Positions 44,609 through 53,109 are shown, counted from the first letter of the stretch. The stretch: DNA of 64,000 nucleotides from Methylocystis bryophila (GCF_027925445.1 NZ_AP027149.1:124001-188000), one strand, 5' to 3'. Numbers and translations: made by a program. Notes: generated by a model from the letters alone, not told the origin.

Positions 44609-46693
44609 ATGTCCGGCAACGAGCTTCATCGGGCCGCGAGCCCCTATCTGCTGCAACACGCCGATAATCCCGTGCATTGGCGCCTATGGGGTCCCGAGGC
44701 GCTGCAAGAGGCGCGCAGACTACGCAAGCCCATTCTGCTCTCGGTGGGCTATGCCGCCTGCCATTGGTGCCATGTCATGGCCCATGAGAGCTTCGAAGAC
44801 CCCGACACCGCCGCGGTGATGAACGAGCTCTTCGTCAACATCAAGGTGGATCGGGAAGAGCGGCCAGATATCGATCATCTCTACATGACGGCGCTGCAGG
44901 CTTTGGGGCAGCGAGGCGGCTGGCCCCTGACGATGTTTCTGACGCCGGAAGGCGAGGCCTTTTGGGGCGGCACCTATTTTCCAAAGTCCGATCAATATGG
45001 ACGTCCAGCCTTCGTTAGCGTTTTGCAACGCGTGGCGGAAGCCTTTCACAAAGAACCGGCAACGATTGTCCAGAACACAAAGGCGATACGCGAGCGACTG
45101 CAGGAGGCGGCCGCATCCGGCTCGGCGTCTCGTTCCTTTGCCTTCCCGCCCGCGCAGTTAATCGAACTCGCGACGCGCATCGCTCAGGCGATGGATCCGG
45201 TAGACGGCGGATTGAAAGGCGCGCCCAAATTCCCCAACACGCCGGTGTTGGAATTTCTTTGGCGCGCCGGCGCGCGCGGCGGCCCGTCCGTCTTTCGCGA
45301 TCTCGTGGCGCTCACTTTGACGAAAATGTCGCAAGGCGGGATTTACGACCATCTCGGCGGCGGCTTCGCCCGCTATTCCACGGACGCGCGCTGGCTCGCC
45401 CCGCATTTCGAGAAAATGCTTTACGACAATGCGCTGCTCCTGGAGATGCTGGCGCTTTGTCACAAGCAGACGGGCGACGACCTGTTCCGTCGAAGGGTCG
45501 TTGAAACCGTCGAATGGCTTCGTCGCGAGATGACGGCGCCCGACGGCGCCTTTTGCGCGAGCCTCGATGCGGACAGCGAGGGGGCCGAAGGCCGATTCTA
45601 TGTCTGGACTTTCGGAGAGATCGTCGCAGCGCTCGGCGAGGAAGACGCGCGCTTCCTCGGGGCCTTTTACGACGCGTCGCCCGAGGGCAATTGGCATGAC
45701 GAGTCGCGCGGCGAGACTGTGATCATTCTCAATCGGCTCGGCTCTCCGGCGGCGACGCCCGAGGAGGAAGCTCGCCTCGCCGCGCTCTGCGAGAAATTGC
45801 GGCTCACCCGCGAGGGTCGCCCGCGTCCCGGGCTTGACGACAAGATCATGGCGGACTGGAACGGCCTCATGATCGCGGCGCTGGTGAAAGCCGCCCTCGC
45901 CTTCGAAGAGCCCGACTGGATCGTCATGGCGGCGCGCGCCTATGACTTCATCGTGGCCAAATGCGCGTTTCATGACGAGGAGGGCCGCCTGCGTTTAGCG
46001 CATAGCTGGCGCGCCGAGGCGCTCGTGAGCCCCGGCTTGGCTCTGGACCACGCGGCCATGATGGGCGCGGCGCTGGCGCTGCACGAAGCGCGAAACGCGC
46101 TGACAAATCCAGCGCCGCGGCGGGACTATCTTGCCGACGCCAAAGCCTGGGCCGAAGCGCTCGAGAGCTATCATCGAGATCCGCAGACGGGCCTTCTGTG
46201 CATGGCGGCGCGGGATGCGCGGGATTTGATCCTGCGGCTCTCTCCCACCGCTGACGACGCCATTCCCAATGCGCATGGGGTCTATCTTTCGGCGCTTGTT
46301 CGTCTCGCCGCCCAGACTGGCGAGGACAAATGGCGGGAGCGCGCCGACGCTCTCTTTGCAGCGCTGACGCCCGCCATAGAGGCGAATTTCTTCGGTCATC
46401 TCGCCTGTCTCAACGCGCTGGACTCGCGGCTCCGCGCCAAGACCATCGTCATGATCGGGCCTGAGCGGCAAAAGCTACTGGCGGCGGCGCTTCGCCTTCC
46501 CTATTTCGACCGGATCGTGGTGGATGCAGACGGCTCTCGGCCGCCCTCGGCTCTCGAGGCGGCGCAATGGAAGGCGGCAAAAGACAAGGCGGGAGCCGCT
46601 TTCGTTTGCGCCGGAGAAACCTGCTCCCTCCCGGTTTGGGATGAAGAAGGCCTCCGCGCCACGCTGGAAGCCTTCGACACGGCGACAGGGTGA
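44609..46693 (+). CDS. Thioredoxin-domain protein, DUF255 (YyaL/SPATA20 type)
   Basis: A protein of 694 residues. The N-terminal thioredoxin-like domain has the CHWCHVMAHESFED motif and the segments GGWPLTMFLTPEG and GGTYFP. The remainder is an (alpha/alpha)6 barrel resembling glycosyl hydrolase or epimerase folds (GGFARYSTDARWLAPHFEKM, DKIMADWNGLMIAAL). Cytoplasmic; its biochemical function is not established in bacteria. The gene stands alone and ends with a hairpin before the convergent gene. Confidence 0.85.
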   Translation: MSGNELHRAASPYLLQHADNPVHWRLWGPEALQEARRLRKPILLSVGYAACHWCHVMAHESFEDPDTAAVMNELFVNIKVDREERPDIDHLYMTALQALGQRGGWPLTMFLTPEGEAFWGGTYFPKSDQYGRPAFVSVLQRVAEAFHKEPATIVQNTKAIRERLQEAAASGSASRSFAFPPAQLIELATRIAQAMDPVDGGLKGAPKFPNTPVLEFLWRAGARGGPSVFRDLVALTLTKMSQGGIYDHLGGGFARYSTDARWLAPHFEKMLYDNALLLEMLALCHKQTGDDLFRRRVVETVEWLRREMTAPDGAFCASLDADSEGAEGRFYVWTFGEIVAALGEEDARFLGAFYDASPEGNWHDESRGETVIILNRLGSPAATPEEEARLAALCEKLRLTREGRPRPGLDDKIMADWNGLMIAALVKAALAFEEPDWIVMAARAYDFIVAKCAFHDEEGRLRLAHSWRAEALVSPGLALDHAAMMGAALALHEARNALTNPAPRRDYLADAKAWAEALESYHRDPQTGLLCMAARDARDLILRLSPTADDAIPNAHGVYLSALVRLAAQTGEDKWRERADALFAALTPAIEANFFGHLACLNALDSRLRAKTIVMIGPERQKLLAAALRLPYFDRIVVDADGSRPPSALEAAQWKAAKDKAGAAFVCAGETCSLPVWDEEGLRATLEAFDTATG

Positions 46694-46708
46694 GCCGCAA
46701 CGCGGCTC
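46692..46708 (+). terminator. Putative terminator between convergent genes
   Basis: GAGCCGC-AAC-GCGGCTC, a perfect 7-bp stem, begins on the DUF255 stop codon and is followed by TTGGATTCTTAT. The stem-loop and T-rich tail suit termination of the plus-strand gene and lie just after the end of the minus-strand gene at 46720. Confidence 0.55.
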
Positions 46709-46719
46709 TTGGATTCTTA

Positions 46720-47115
46720 TCAGCCTTCCAAAAGACTTCTAGCCTTGGCCACGAGCTGCTTGACCGACAAGGCCTCCGTTCCCTGCACGACCGCGTCGAA
46801 ATCATTGGCGAGGGCCGCGCAGAAAATCAGCGCAGCCGCCTCTTCGCGCGGGTCGCCGCCCCATTTTAAATTGAGCGCGACATTTCGCTCCCCGAGATTG
46901 AGCGCGGTCGAGACATCCTCTGCGACGTCGCCAAAACGCAAATCGAAGCCCGCGTCCTCCCCGTCGAGCGTGCACGGCAGATAGCCCGAGGTTTCGAAGG
47001 GAACGTAATCGCTATCGAGCTTCAGGGGCAGCTTGAGCGCGTCGATCGCCTGCTGGAGGGGCTTGCGCGCGGGGACGTTGTCGCGGGAAAGATAGGCAGA
47101 CAAAGCTCGAGCCAT
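46720..47115 (-). CDS. Hypothetical cytoplasmic protein
   Basis: 131 residues with GGAAG before the ATG. The sequence mixes acidic and hydrophobic residues in an alpha/beta pattern (PFETSGYLPCTLDGEDAGFD, LNLKWGGDPREEAAALIFCA). No export signal. I do not recognise a family. It lies downstream of the cupin-like gene on the same strand. Confidence 0.6.
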   Translation of the reverse strand: MARALSAYLSRDNVPARKPLQQAIDALKLPLKLDSDYVPFETSGYLPCTLDGEDAGFDLRFGDVAEDVSTALNLGERNVALNLKWGGDPREEAAALIFCAALANDFDAVVQGTEALSVKQLVAKARSLLEG

Positions 47116-47187
47116 GTGTTCTTCCTTATCATAAAGATGGCGACGGAGAGCTTACAGCCGTCACGGCAAACCCAGCCGGCGCGGTCT

Positions 47188-47817
47188 TCAATCCGCGATT
47201 TCGGTTTGAATGGAGAAGATGTCGTAGGGCGGCGCGCCCTCGCCATTGGCGTAACCGACCCCGGGGCCCTCGGCGGGCCCTTCCCCGGTCCATGCGCGAC
47301 GGAGGAGCTTTCCGAGGTCGCCGCCGTACACGTGGAGAGTGATCGCGTTTTGCGCTTCCGCCGGATTGGATAGGATCATGGGTTGCGCGCCGCGCGAGCC
47401 GCGCGCTTCGACTTCTCCCGATCGCAGAACGCGCGCTTCCGCCTTTCCCTGCGCGTCAAGATCGTAGGGCTGTCGCGCGACGGCCCCCGATAACCCGCCG
47501 GCGATCTCCCAATGGGAGGATTGGTCGATCCACAGGCTGGCGCCAGGCGCCAGCACGGTCGCGACGACGGAGAAACGGTCGAGGACATCGCGGAAAAGCT
47601 GAAACTGCGCGCCCTCCCCCGGTTTCGCCTGAGCGAAGACCGCCGGAAACCAATCATCGCTGGCGACGAGGCGAGTCATCAGGTCGCGGCCGATGAGGAG
47701 AATCTCCCGCTCACTGTCCGTCAGCTCGACCATGGACTGAATGTCCCAGATAAATCTCTTGAGCAGAGCGGGTACGGCTCCGCGCTCGACCGTCCCTGTC
47801 GCGTCAACCATGCTCAT
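47188..47817 (-). CDS. Cysteine dioxygenase-like cupin, apparently lacking metal ligands
   Basis: A 209-residue cytoplasmic protein (start MSMVDATG at 47817, overlapping the esterase end). The helical N-terminal part and the ending ITLHVYGGDLGKLLRRAW match the cysteine dioxygenase-like double-stranded beta-helix family. In that family a His-x-His pair (such as HDHGTW) follows the GPG turn. Here the place reads LAPGASLWIDQSSHWEIAG, and the later His position reads MILSNPAE. Most metal ligands therefore seem absent, suggesting a non-enzymatic or altered protein. The family assignment rests on motif recognition only. Confidence 0.6.
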   Translation of the reverse strand: MSMVDATGTVERGAVPALLKRFIWDIQSMVELTDSEREILLIGRDLMTRLVASDDWFPAVFAQAKPGEGAQFQLFRDVLDRFSVVATVLAPGASLWIDQSSHWEIAGGLSGAVARQPYDLDAQGKAEARVLRSGEVEARGSRGAQPMILSNPAEAQNAITLHVYGGDLGKLLRRAWTGEGPAEGPGVGYANGEGAPPYDIFSIQTEIAD

Positions 47818-48529
47818 GCTCGTCACTATGTTCGTCTTCCGTGTGAGCGCTCGATTTGTGGACGAGCTGGGCGGAGAGGAAATCGCCGGCAGCGATGACG
47901 CCGTCATCGTCCATTTCGTGACCGAGGCCCGGCCGGCGTAAGCTTTTGACCGGAACGCCCAGCGCCTTGAGGCGCTCCTTCGTCGCCGTCATCGCCGCGA
48001 AAGGCGCGGTGGCGTCGGCCTCGCCATGGATCATCAGCACCGGCGGCCGCACGCGAATCTCCTGGAACAGCGCATCGTCCTCCTCGATCGCGCCGGAGAA
48101 GGAGACGATGGCGGCTATCGGCTTGGGTCGGCGAAGCCCGACCTGCAACGCAAGCCGCGCGCCGTCAGAAAAACCGACGAGCGCCAGATGGCTCTCGGGA
48201 AGACGGCGCTGCGCCAACATGTCGTCGAGAAATTTGTCGAGGAGGGAGGCCGACACGTCGAGATCCCTCGAGCCGGAGGCGTCACTCCACCGCCTTCCGC
48301 CTGATGGCGAAACAAACGGGGCTTCGACCGCCAAAAATTCAGCCTTGGGCATGGTCGGCGCCCAATTGAGCGCGTGATTGATGATGGCCTCGCCGCGGCT
48401 ATCGGGGCCGTGGAGCAAGACAACGAGATAGACCGCCTTGCCGCAGGACAAGGCCGCGATTTTCGGTCCTTCGACAATCCCCGTCACGCCGCGCCTATCC
48501 CTGAGAGCCCCGACCTTCCGCGGCGGCAT
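47804..48529 (-). CDS. Alpha/beta-hydrolase (phospholipase/carboxylesterase family)
   Basis: About 241 residues from the ATG at 48529; longer in-frame starts reach back into the divergent gene's region. Esterase features: YLVVLLHGPDSRGEAI, nucleophile elbow LVGFSDGARLAL (GxSxG), the acid in MIHGEADATAPF, and the His in RPGLGHEMDDDG. Likely a cytoplasmic serine esterase. The C-terminus ends in an unusual His/Glu/Asp-rich tail (HTEDEHSDEHEHG) that could bind metal. It overlaps the downstream cupin-like gene by 14 bases. Confidence 0.82.
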   Translation of the reverse strand: MPPRKVGALRDRRGVTGIVEGPKIAALSCGKAVYLVVLLHGPDSRGEAIINHALNWAPTMPKAEFLAVEAPFVSPSGGRRWSDASGSRDLDVSASLLDKFLDDMLAQRRLPESHLALVGFSDGARLALQVGLRRPKPIAAIVSFSGAIEEDDALFQEIRVRPPVLMIHGEADATAPFAAMTATKERLKALGVPVKSLRRPGLGHEMDDDGVIAAGDFLSAQLVHKSSAHTEDEHSDEHEHG

Positions 48530-48671
48530 GCAAGGCGTTTGCCGACCGCCCACCGCGTGCGGCGCGACATGATCCTGGCTTCCAGAATGCATGGCGAAAT
48601 GCGGCCCGAACGTCGCGCCTCGTCGCGGCGGCCTCAAGGCCCAGATCCGGCCAGAGGATGGAAGCCGCCGT

Positions 48672-49157
48672 ATGACGCTGAACGAGCAAGTCGTTGTCTG
48701 GAACGGCTCCATGGGCGTGCTCGACATGGCGATTATTGGCCGTATCGAGCATGGCGAGGGCGGCCGAATGGCCTATCTCGCGCCGCCCTACGAGGTTGTC
48801 GGCCCCTTCAGCCTCGATGAACTGGAGACGCAGGGCCGGATCGCTTTCGCCGCATGTCTCGTGATGTCGCGGCAAAAATGGCAGGAGGATCAGGTCGAGC
48901 TGCGCAAGGAGGCGATGGAGAAGCGCCGCGCGCTCTATGCGCAGTTCGAGGGCGTCACCAATCAGCGCGAGCATCGGGAGACGCTAGAGCTTCCGAAGGA
49001 CGGCGCTCTCAAGCCCTCGGAGATCAACGCCGCCTTCCGCAAATTGGCAAAGAACGCGCATCCGGACGCCGGCGGCAGCGACGAGGATTATCACCGCATC
49101 GTCGAAGCGCGCGACGCGCTGCTGGAGATCTTCGCGAGCTCCTCGTCCGGCCGATGA
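48672..49157 (+). CDS. J-domain (DnaJ-like) protein
   Basis: 161 residues from ATG 48672; an in-frame ATG at 48591 is also possible. A charged helix in the middle (QVELRKEAMEKRRALYAQFEG) leads to a C-terminal J domain with LKPSEINAAFRKLAKNAHPD, the HPD motif and GGSDEDYHRIVEARDALLEI. It would stimulate an Hsp70-type ATPase. The N-terminal part is not a known substrate domain to me. It diverges from the esterase gene. Confidence 0.8.
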   Translation: MTLNEQVVVWNGSMGVLDMAIIGRIEHGEGGRMAYLAPPYEVVGPFSLDELETQGRIAFAACLVMSRQKWQEDQVELRKEAMEKRRALYAQFEGVTNQREHRETLELPKDGALKPSEINAAFRKLAKNAHPDAGGSDEDYHRIVEARDALLEIFASSSSGR

Positions 49158-49301
49158 TCCAAGTTCGCACACCGTCAAGGCGCTGCTTGGCAGCCGCATC
49201 AATCAGGACAACCACAAAAAACAACGCCTTACTCAGATCGGCTTCGGTCCGCGAATTGCATCTACCCGCGCGTGCCTCGCATCTAGCGACCGGAGGATGA
49301 G

Positions 49302-50267
49302 ATGTCGGAAGAAGCTTCGCGCTCGGTTATCGTGGCGAAGAAGAACCTCGAAGCCCATAACATGATGTCGTTCGAGCTCGTCGACGCGGAGGGCGGAGAA
49401 CTGCCGCCCTTCTCCGCCGGGTCGCATGTCGACCTCACGATTCCCGGGGGCTTCGTGCGGCAATATTCGATCTGCAACCCCGCCTCGGAACGCAACCGTT
49501 ATGTCATCGGCGTTTGGAAGGACGGGAATAGCCGCGGCGGCTCCGTCGCGCTGCACGACGCGGTGAACGTCGGCGACCGCCTAGAGATCAGTCTGCCCCG
49601 CAACCGTTTTCGCGTGCCGAAAAATGCGGCGCGAGCGATTCTCGTCGCGCGGGGGATCGGAGTGACGCCGATCCTGAGCATCGCCGACGATCTCAAGACG
49701 CGCGGCGTGCCTTTCGAGCTGCATTATGTCTATGCGCTCATGTCGCCCGATGCGTTTGCCGGCTTCATCGGCGCATCGAGCTTCGCCGAGAACACCAGCT
49801 ATTATTTCGAGTCGAGCAAGGACAATCAGCTCCTCAACCCCGCCACCTTGTTTGCGGATCGTCCCGAGGACACGCAGCTCTTCATCTGCGGCGCGGATTG
49901 GTGGATGGATCCCATCGTCAACCTCGCCAAGCAGAAAGGCTGGAACGACGAGCGCATACACATCGAGCGCTTCACCGCCAAATTGGCGGCTCCGGTGCTC
50001 GACAAGGTCTTCAAGGTAAAGATCGCCAGCACGGGCGCGGTTTACGAAATCCCTGGAGACAAGACCATCACGGCCCTTCTCGAGGAGAAAGGCGTCAAGG
50101 TTCCGACCTCATGCGAGCAGGGCCTCTGCGGCACCTGCAAGATCAAAGTGCTCGAGGGCGAGATTGACCACCGTGACAAGCGTCTCACACCCGAGCAAAG
50201 AGCCGAGGGGTATTTGCTCGCTTGCGTCTCTCGCGGAAAGGGCGATCAGCTCGTCCTGGATCTCTGA
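49302..50267 (+). CDS. Flavin/2Fe-2S oxidoreductase (phthalate dioxygenase reductase type)
   Basis: 321 residues. Domain order flavin, NAD, C-terminal ferredoxin: RQYSICNPASE (RxYS flavin motif) with RGGSVALHD, the nucleotide region ARGIGVTPILSIADDL, and the plant-type cluster ligands CEQGLCGTCKIK with a fourth Cys in LLACVSRG. It passes electrons from NAD(P)H to a Rieske oxygenase or ferredoxin. No oxygenase subunit is beside it; a Rieske ferredoxin gene lies about 2 kb downstream. A loose sigma-54-like element (CGGTCC, 5 bases, TTGCA at 49245-49260) precedes it and is only tentative. Confidence 0.85.
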   Translation: MSEEASRSVIVAKKNLEAHNMMSFELVDAEGGELPPFSAGSHVDLTIPGGFVRQYSICNPASERNRYVIGVWKDGNSRGGSVALHDAVNVGDRLEISLPRNRFRVPKNAARAILVARGIGVTPILSIADDLKTRGVPFELHYVYALMSPDAFAGFIGASSFAENTSYYFESSKDNQLLNPATLFADRPEDTQLFICGADWWMDPIVNLAKQKGWNDERIHIERFTAKLAAPVLDKVFKVKIASTGAVYEIPGDKTITALLEEKGVKVPTSCEQGLCGTCKIKVLEGEIDHRDKRLTPEQRAEGYLLACVSRGKGDQLVLDL

Positions 50268-50296
50268 GGACGTCTGAATATCGGGAGTGCTTCACG

Positions 50297-50500
50297 ATGA
50301 CGACGGAAGAACAGGTGTGGAGGACGGCCTGGATCCTCGCAGAACATTATGGGGAAGATGGCATCAGCGTCGCTGCGGATATGGCGAGGAGCTTCGAGTT
50401 CGGCGGAAAAAACGAGGAACGCGAGGTTTGGCTGTCTATCATGGACAAGGTTCGCGAACTCACCGCCGAGCATGACCCCAGCCCCGCGTTCCAACAATGA
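50297..50500 (+). CDS. Small hypothetical protein
   Basis: 67 residues, ATG at 50297, 29 bases after the reductase stop. Soluble and acidic, with the pattern WRTAWILAEHYGEDGISVAA followed by a charged helix. Similar small proteins occur in many Rhizobiales without known function. Probably co-transcribed with the reductase. Confidence 0.55.
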   Translation: MTTEEQVWRTAWILAEHYGEDGISVAADMARSFEFGGKNEEREVWLSIMDKVRELTAEHDPSPAFQQ

Positions 50501-50579
50501 AGGGACTGCGGCGGCGATCTGAGCCCAGACCGGCGACCGACTCGGTCTGAAAGCGGTGAACGCCGAGCGAGATCCAGCC

Positions 50580-51203
50580 ATGAATGATCCGCGTCAGCGG
50601 GCGCCTTCGGTCGAACGCAATCGCGAACCCATTTTGGAGCTCTTGCGCCGCATCTTGCCGGAGCGGGGCCTCGCGCTTGAAATCGCGAGCGGCTCCGGCG
50701 AGCATGTGATCTATTTTGCAAAATATTTTCCGCAGCTCGTCTTTCTTCCCTCCGATCCAGACGAGTCGGCGCGGACCAGCATTTCCGCATGGATCGACGC
50801 TTCCGGACTTCCCAATATCCTCGCTCCGATCACGCTCGACGCCGCCGCCTCGCCCTGGCCGATCGACAACGCCGAAGCGATCATCTGCATCAACATGGCG
50901 CATATTTCTCCCTGGTCCGCGACGGAAGGATTGTTCAAAGAGGCGGGACGCCTGCTCGACCTTGGCAAGCCGCTCTATCTCTATGGCCCCTATAAGCGCG
51001 GCGGCGCGCACACGGCCGAGAGCAATCAGGCCTTCGACGAGTGGCTGCGCGGAAAAAACCCGGAATGGGGCCTGCGAGACCTCGAGCGCATGACGGAATG
51101 CGCCATCCGCAACGGGTTCACAGAACCGGAAATCATCGAGATGCCCGCAAACAATTTGAGCCTGCTCTTCCGGCGCGATGCCGCGCGCAGCGAGATCGAG
51201 TGA
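50580..51203 (+). CDS. DUF938 family SAM-dependent methyltransferase-like protein
   Basis: 207 residues from ATG 50580; a GTG at 50556 is an alternative. DUF938 hallmarks: RAPSVERNREPILELL at the N-terminus, the SAM-binding-like loop ALEIASGSGEHVIYFAKYFP, PSDPDESARTSI, and INMAHISPWSATEGLFKEAG with YLYGPYKRGG. Methyl acceptor unknown. Cytoplasmic. A repeat copy follows. Confidence 0.85.
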   Translation: MNDPRQRAPSVERNREPILELLRRILPERGLALEIASGSGEHVIYFAKYFPQLVFLPSDPDESARTSISAWIDASGLPNILAPITLDAAASPWPIDNAEAIICINMAHISPWSATEGLFKEAGRLLDLGKPLYLYGPYKRGGAHTAESNQAFDEWLRGKNPEWGLRDLERMTECAIRNGFTEPEIIEMPANNLSLLFRRDAARSEIE

Positions 51204-51224
51204 GCTCGGCATGGCGTGCTTCCA

Positions 51225-51304
51225 CGCGATCACGCTCTTAACTCTTAGAATCGATCACGTTGTCTGCTTTACGCGCGACAGCGCCCGAACGCAGCCTGAT
51301 CTAG
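51225..51304 (+). repeat. Dispersed repeat, family B, copy 2
   Basis: Contains CACGCGATCACGCTCTTAACTC, AGAATCGATCACGTT, and GCGCCCGAACGCAGCCTGATCTAG. Its end coincides with the stop codon of the minus-strand gene at 51301. It matches the second half of 44350-44471 and, inverted, the copy at 52633. Confidence 0.8.
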
Positions 51305-51750
51305 TCGCCGGTCCCGCCGGCAAGTCGCCGGCGCCATTTTTCCTCAAAGGCTTCCGCATGATTTTGTGAGGCGAAAGTCACTTCCGCGAACCATTCCGTC
51401 GTGCGCATTCCGTCATCCCATCGGCGATCGGCGCTGCGCCAAATCGTCGTCGGCCATTCCGGATTGCGCTGTGGAGGGTAGTGTCCGGCGAGAGAGGCGC
51501 GCCCGACCCGGTCGATCAACCAGCTTGCAATTTCCGGCTGAAAGGCGAGACCAAAGTTGAGGCCATGACGGCTTGCCCGGTTCGGCGCGCGGAAGATGCG
51601 CTGATCAATCCAGGCAAAGGATGGCGGCGCAGAGTCGCTGTGGTAGCAGCGTAGCGTGAGCAGCCGGAACCCTCGTGCTGTTATCTCTGCGGGAACCGGG
51701 TTTACGCATCCGGGCTCTTCGCGCAAAGCCGCGAAAGGCGACGCCGTCAC
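51301..51750 (-). CDS. Hypothetical protein coupled to hicAB
   Basis: 149 residues from a GTG start that overlaps the hicB stop by four bases (GTGA), so it should be translated with the toxin-antitoxin pair. Soluble, Trp- and Arg-rich (AGHYPPQRNPEWPTTIWRSA, RTTEWFAEVTFASQNHAEAF). No family recognised. Its stop codon lies on the edge of a family B repeat. Confidence 0.6.
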   Translation of the reverse strand: MTASPFAALREEPGCVNPVPAEITARGFRLLTLRCYHSDSAPPSFAWIDQRIFRAPNRASRHGLNFGLAFQPEIASWLIDRVGRASLAGHYPPQRNPEWPTTIWRSADRRWDDGMRTTEWFAEVTFASQNHAEAFEEKWRRRLAGGTGD

Positions 51751-51965
51751 TCCGGTCGTTCCGACGGAATCGGCGCCGGCCGATCGATGGCCTTGAAGGC
51801 GTCGAGACAGGCCGCCAGCGCGTTCTGCGCATCGGCCTCCGCCTCCGCCATGCTGTCGCCGACGCCGAGGCAGCCGGGGATGTCAGGAAAGCTCACGACC
51901 CAGTAGCCGCCGTCTTCGGAAGAAAGCTGCTCGATGTTGCTCGCATAGATATGCTGGGCGTTCAT
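51747..51965 (-). CDS. hicB: HicB-type antitoxin
   Basis: 72 residues. The HicB fold pattern is clear: GGYWVVSFPDIPGCLGVGDS followed by a helix AEAEADAQNALAACLDAF. It would neutralise the HicA ribonuclease upstream. The C-terminus lacks an evident DNA-binding domain, so autoregulation may be weak or use another form. The ATG shares one base with the hicA stop (TGATG). Confidence 0.82.
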   Translation of the reverse strand: MNAQHIYASNIEQLSSEDGGYWVVSFPDIPGCLGVGDSMAEAEADAQNALAACLDAFKAIDRPAPIPSERPE

Positions 51966-52204
51966 CAGTCGATCTCCTCCATCCGGTCGATCATTTCCAA
52001 GAAGGCTTTCACATGGACGGATCTGGGAGCGGCTTTCAACGGGATTGCGGCGCAGTAGAGCGTCGATGGATGCGTGAAGACGACATGCGTTCCGGTCGCC
52101 TTTCGAAACTTCATCGCGTATTGCGACGCGGTGATCTCGAAATCCGCGGGCGTCCAGGCGCCGCCCGGATTTTCGCGGAATGCTGCGATTCGCTTGTTGT
52201 GCAT
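51965..52204 (-). CDS. hicA: HicA-type toxin (mRNA interferase-like)
   Basis: About 79 residues from ATG 52204; an earlier in-frame ATG at 52237 would add 11 residues. The HicA double-stranded RNA-binding-like core is seen: AMKFRKATGTHVVFTHPST with the catalytic-type His, then CAAIPLKAAPRSVHVKAFLE. In most HicA proteins the residue before His is Ser (GSH); here it is Thr. Genes run toxin, antitoxin, third gene, each overlapping. Confidence 0.7.
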   Translation of the reverse strand: MHNKRIAAFRENPGGAWTPADFEITASQYAMKFRKATGTHVVFTHPSTLYCAAIPLKAAPRSVHVKAFLEMIDRMEEID

Positions 52205-52303
52205 GAGCCGACATTCCAACAATGGCGCGGCGCCCATCTTGCGTCGCTTTCGTTGACGCTGTCGATGCAAGTTTATCGCCAGCCGCGTCAGCGCGAGGCC
52301 AGC

Positions 52304-52636
52304 ATGTTCGAACGTGTCTGCAAGGAGGAAACCCTCATCGAGGGGGATATGCGCATCGTTGTCGCCGCTCAGCAGCTCGTCGTGCTCGCTTGGCCGGAAA
52401 ACGGCGTCGTCAAAGCGTTCCAAGGAGTGTGCCCGCACACGAACGCGCCGCTCGCGGATGCGGAGTTTGACGGCGTCGAGCTCGTCTGTCCGATCCATCG
52501 GTGGTCATGGAACATGCTGACGGGAGAGCCCTCACATCCGCATGCGACGCCGCTCGCCGAATATCCCGTAAAGATCGAGGCCGGGATTATCTATGTCGAC
52601 GCCGAAGGCGTGACGCCGATTTTCGCCGCGCCCTAG
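52304..52636 (+). CDS. Rieske 2Fe-2S ferredoxin (toluene monooxygenase TmoC type)
   Basis: 110 residues from ATG 52304 (GCGAGG upstream). The cluster ligands are CPH, 16 residues, then CPIH, with W after it (CPIHRWSWNMLTGEP). The ending PLAEYPVKIEAGIIYVDAEG resembles TmoC-type electron carriers. It would carry electrons to an oxygenase. No hydroxylase is nearby; the reductase at 49302 could be its partner. The stop TAG lies in the start of a repeat copy. It diverges from the hic genes. Confidence 0.82.
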   Translation: MFERVCKEETLIEGDMRIVVAAQQLVVLAWPENGVVKAFQGVCPHTNAPLADAEFDGVELVCPIHRWSWNMLTGEPSHPHATPLAEYPVKIEAGIIYVDAEGVTPIFAAP

Positions 52637-52703
52637 ATCACGCTGCGTTCAGGCGGAATCGCATGAATGCAGAACGCGTGATCGATTCTGAAAGTTTAGA
52701 GCG
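52633..52703 (-). repeat. Dispersed repeat, family B, copy 3
   Basis: CTAGATCACGCTGCGTTCAGGCG opens on the stop codon of the Rieske gene. AACGCGTGATCGATTCTGAAAG follows, ending TTTAGAGCG. It is the inverse of the copy at 51225-51304. Confidence 0.8.
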
Positions 52704-52794
52704 CGTCGACCCGACCACATTCGCCCGATCCGTGAATAAACTTGTCCGGGCGAGCCTTGTAGCGCGGACTGCGGAAACTCGAAAGGAAAGCACG

Positions 52795-53109
52795 ATGTCG
52801 ATCGACCTGAATGGATCATGGACCGACGCGGATGTCGCGGAACTTCTACGCGTCGTCGAGGACGACAGGGACTGGCGCCTCGAAGTCACGCGCGCTGGCG
52901 TCGCCTCTCTTGCGGACAAAACGGCCCACCCGACCGATGCGGAATATGACGAAGGCCTTCACTGCCACTTCGAGACCTGGATGCAGGGAACCGACTTTGT
53001 CGGACCTTCTGCCGCGTCGGACAAAGTGTTGGTCGGCAAACTCGCCAAAGCGCTGCGGGAGAACTACCCGACGCTAAAGGCGGCAAAGTTCGTGTACGTG
53101 GATCTCTAG
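52795..53109 (+). CDS. Hypothetical 104-residue protein
   Basis: ATG at 52795 with AAAGGAAAG upstream; an in-frame extension is open but runs through the repeat copy. Soluble, acidic, with two His and one Cys (DEGLHCHFETWMQG) and the ending LKAAKFVYVDL. Not recognised as a named family. Its TAG stop is the start of a further repeat copy. Confidence 0.55.
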   Translation: MSIDLNGSWTDADVAELLRVVEDDRDWRLEVTRAGVASLADKTAHPTDAEYDEGLHCHFETWMQGTDFVGPSAASDKVLVGKLAKALRENYPTLKAAKFVYVDL

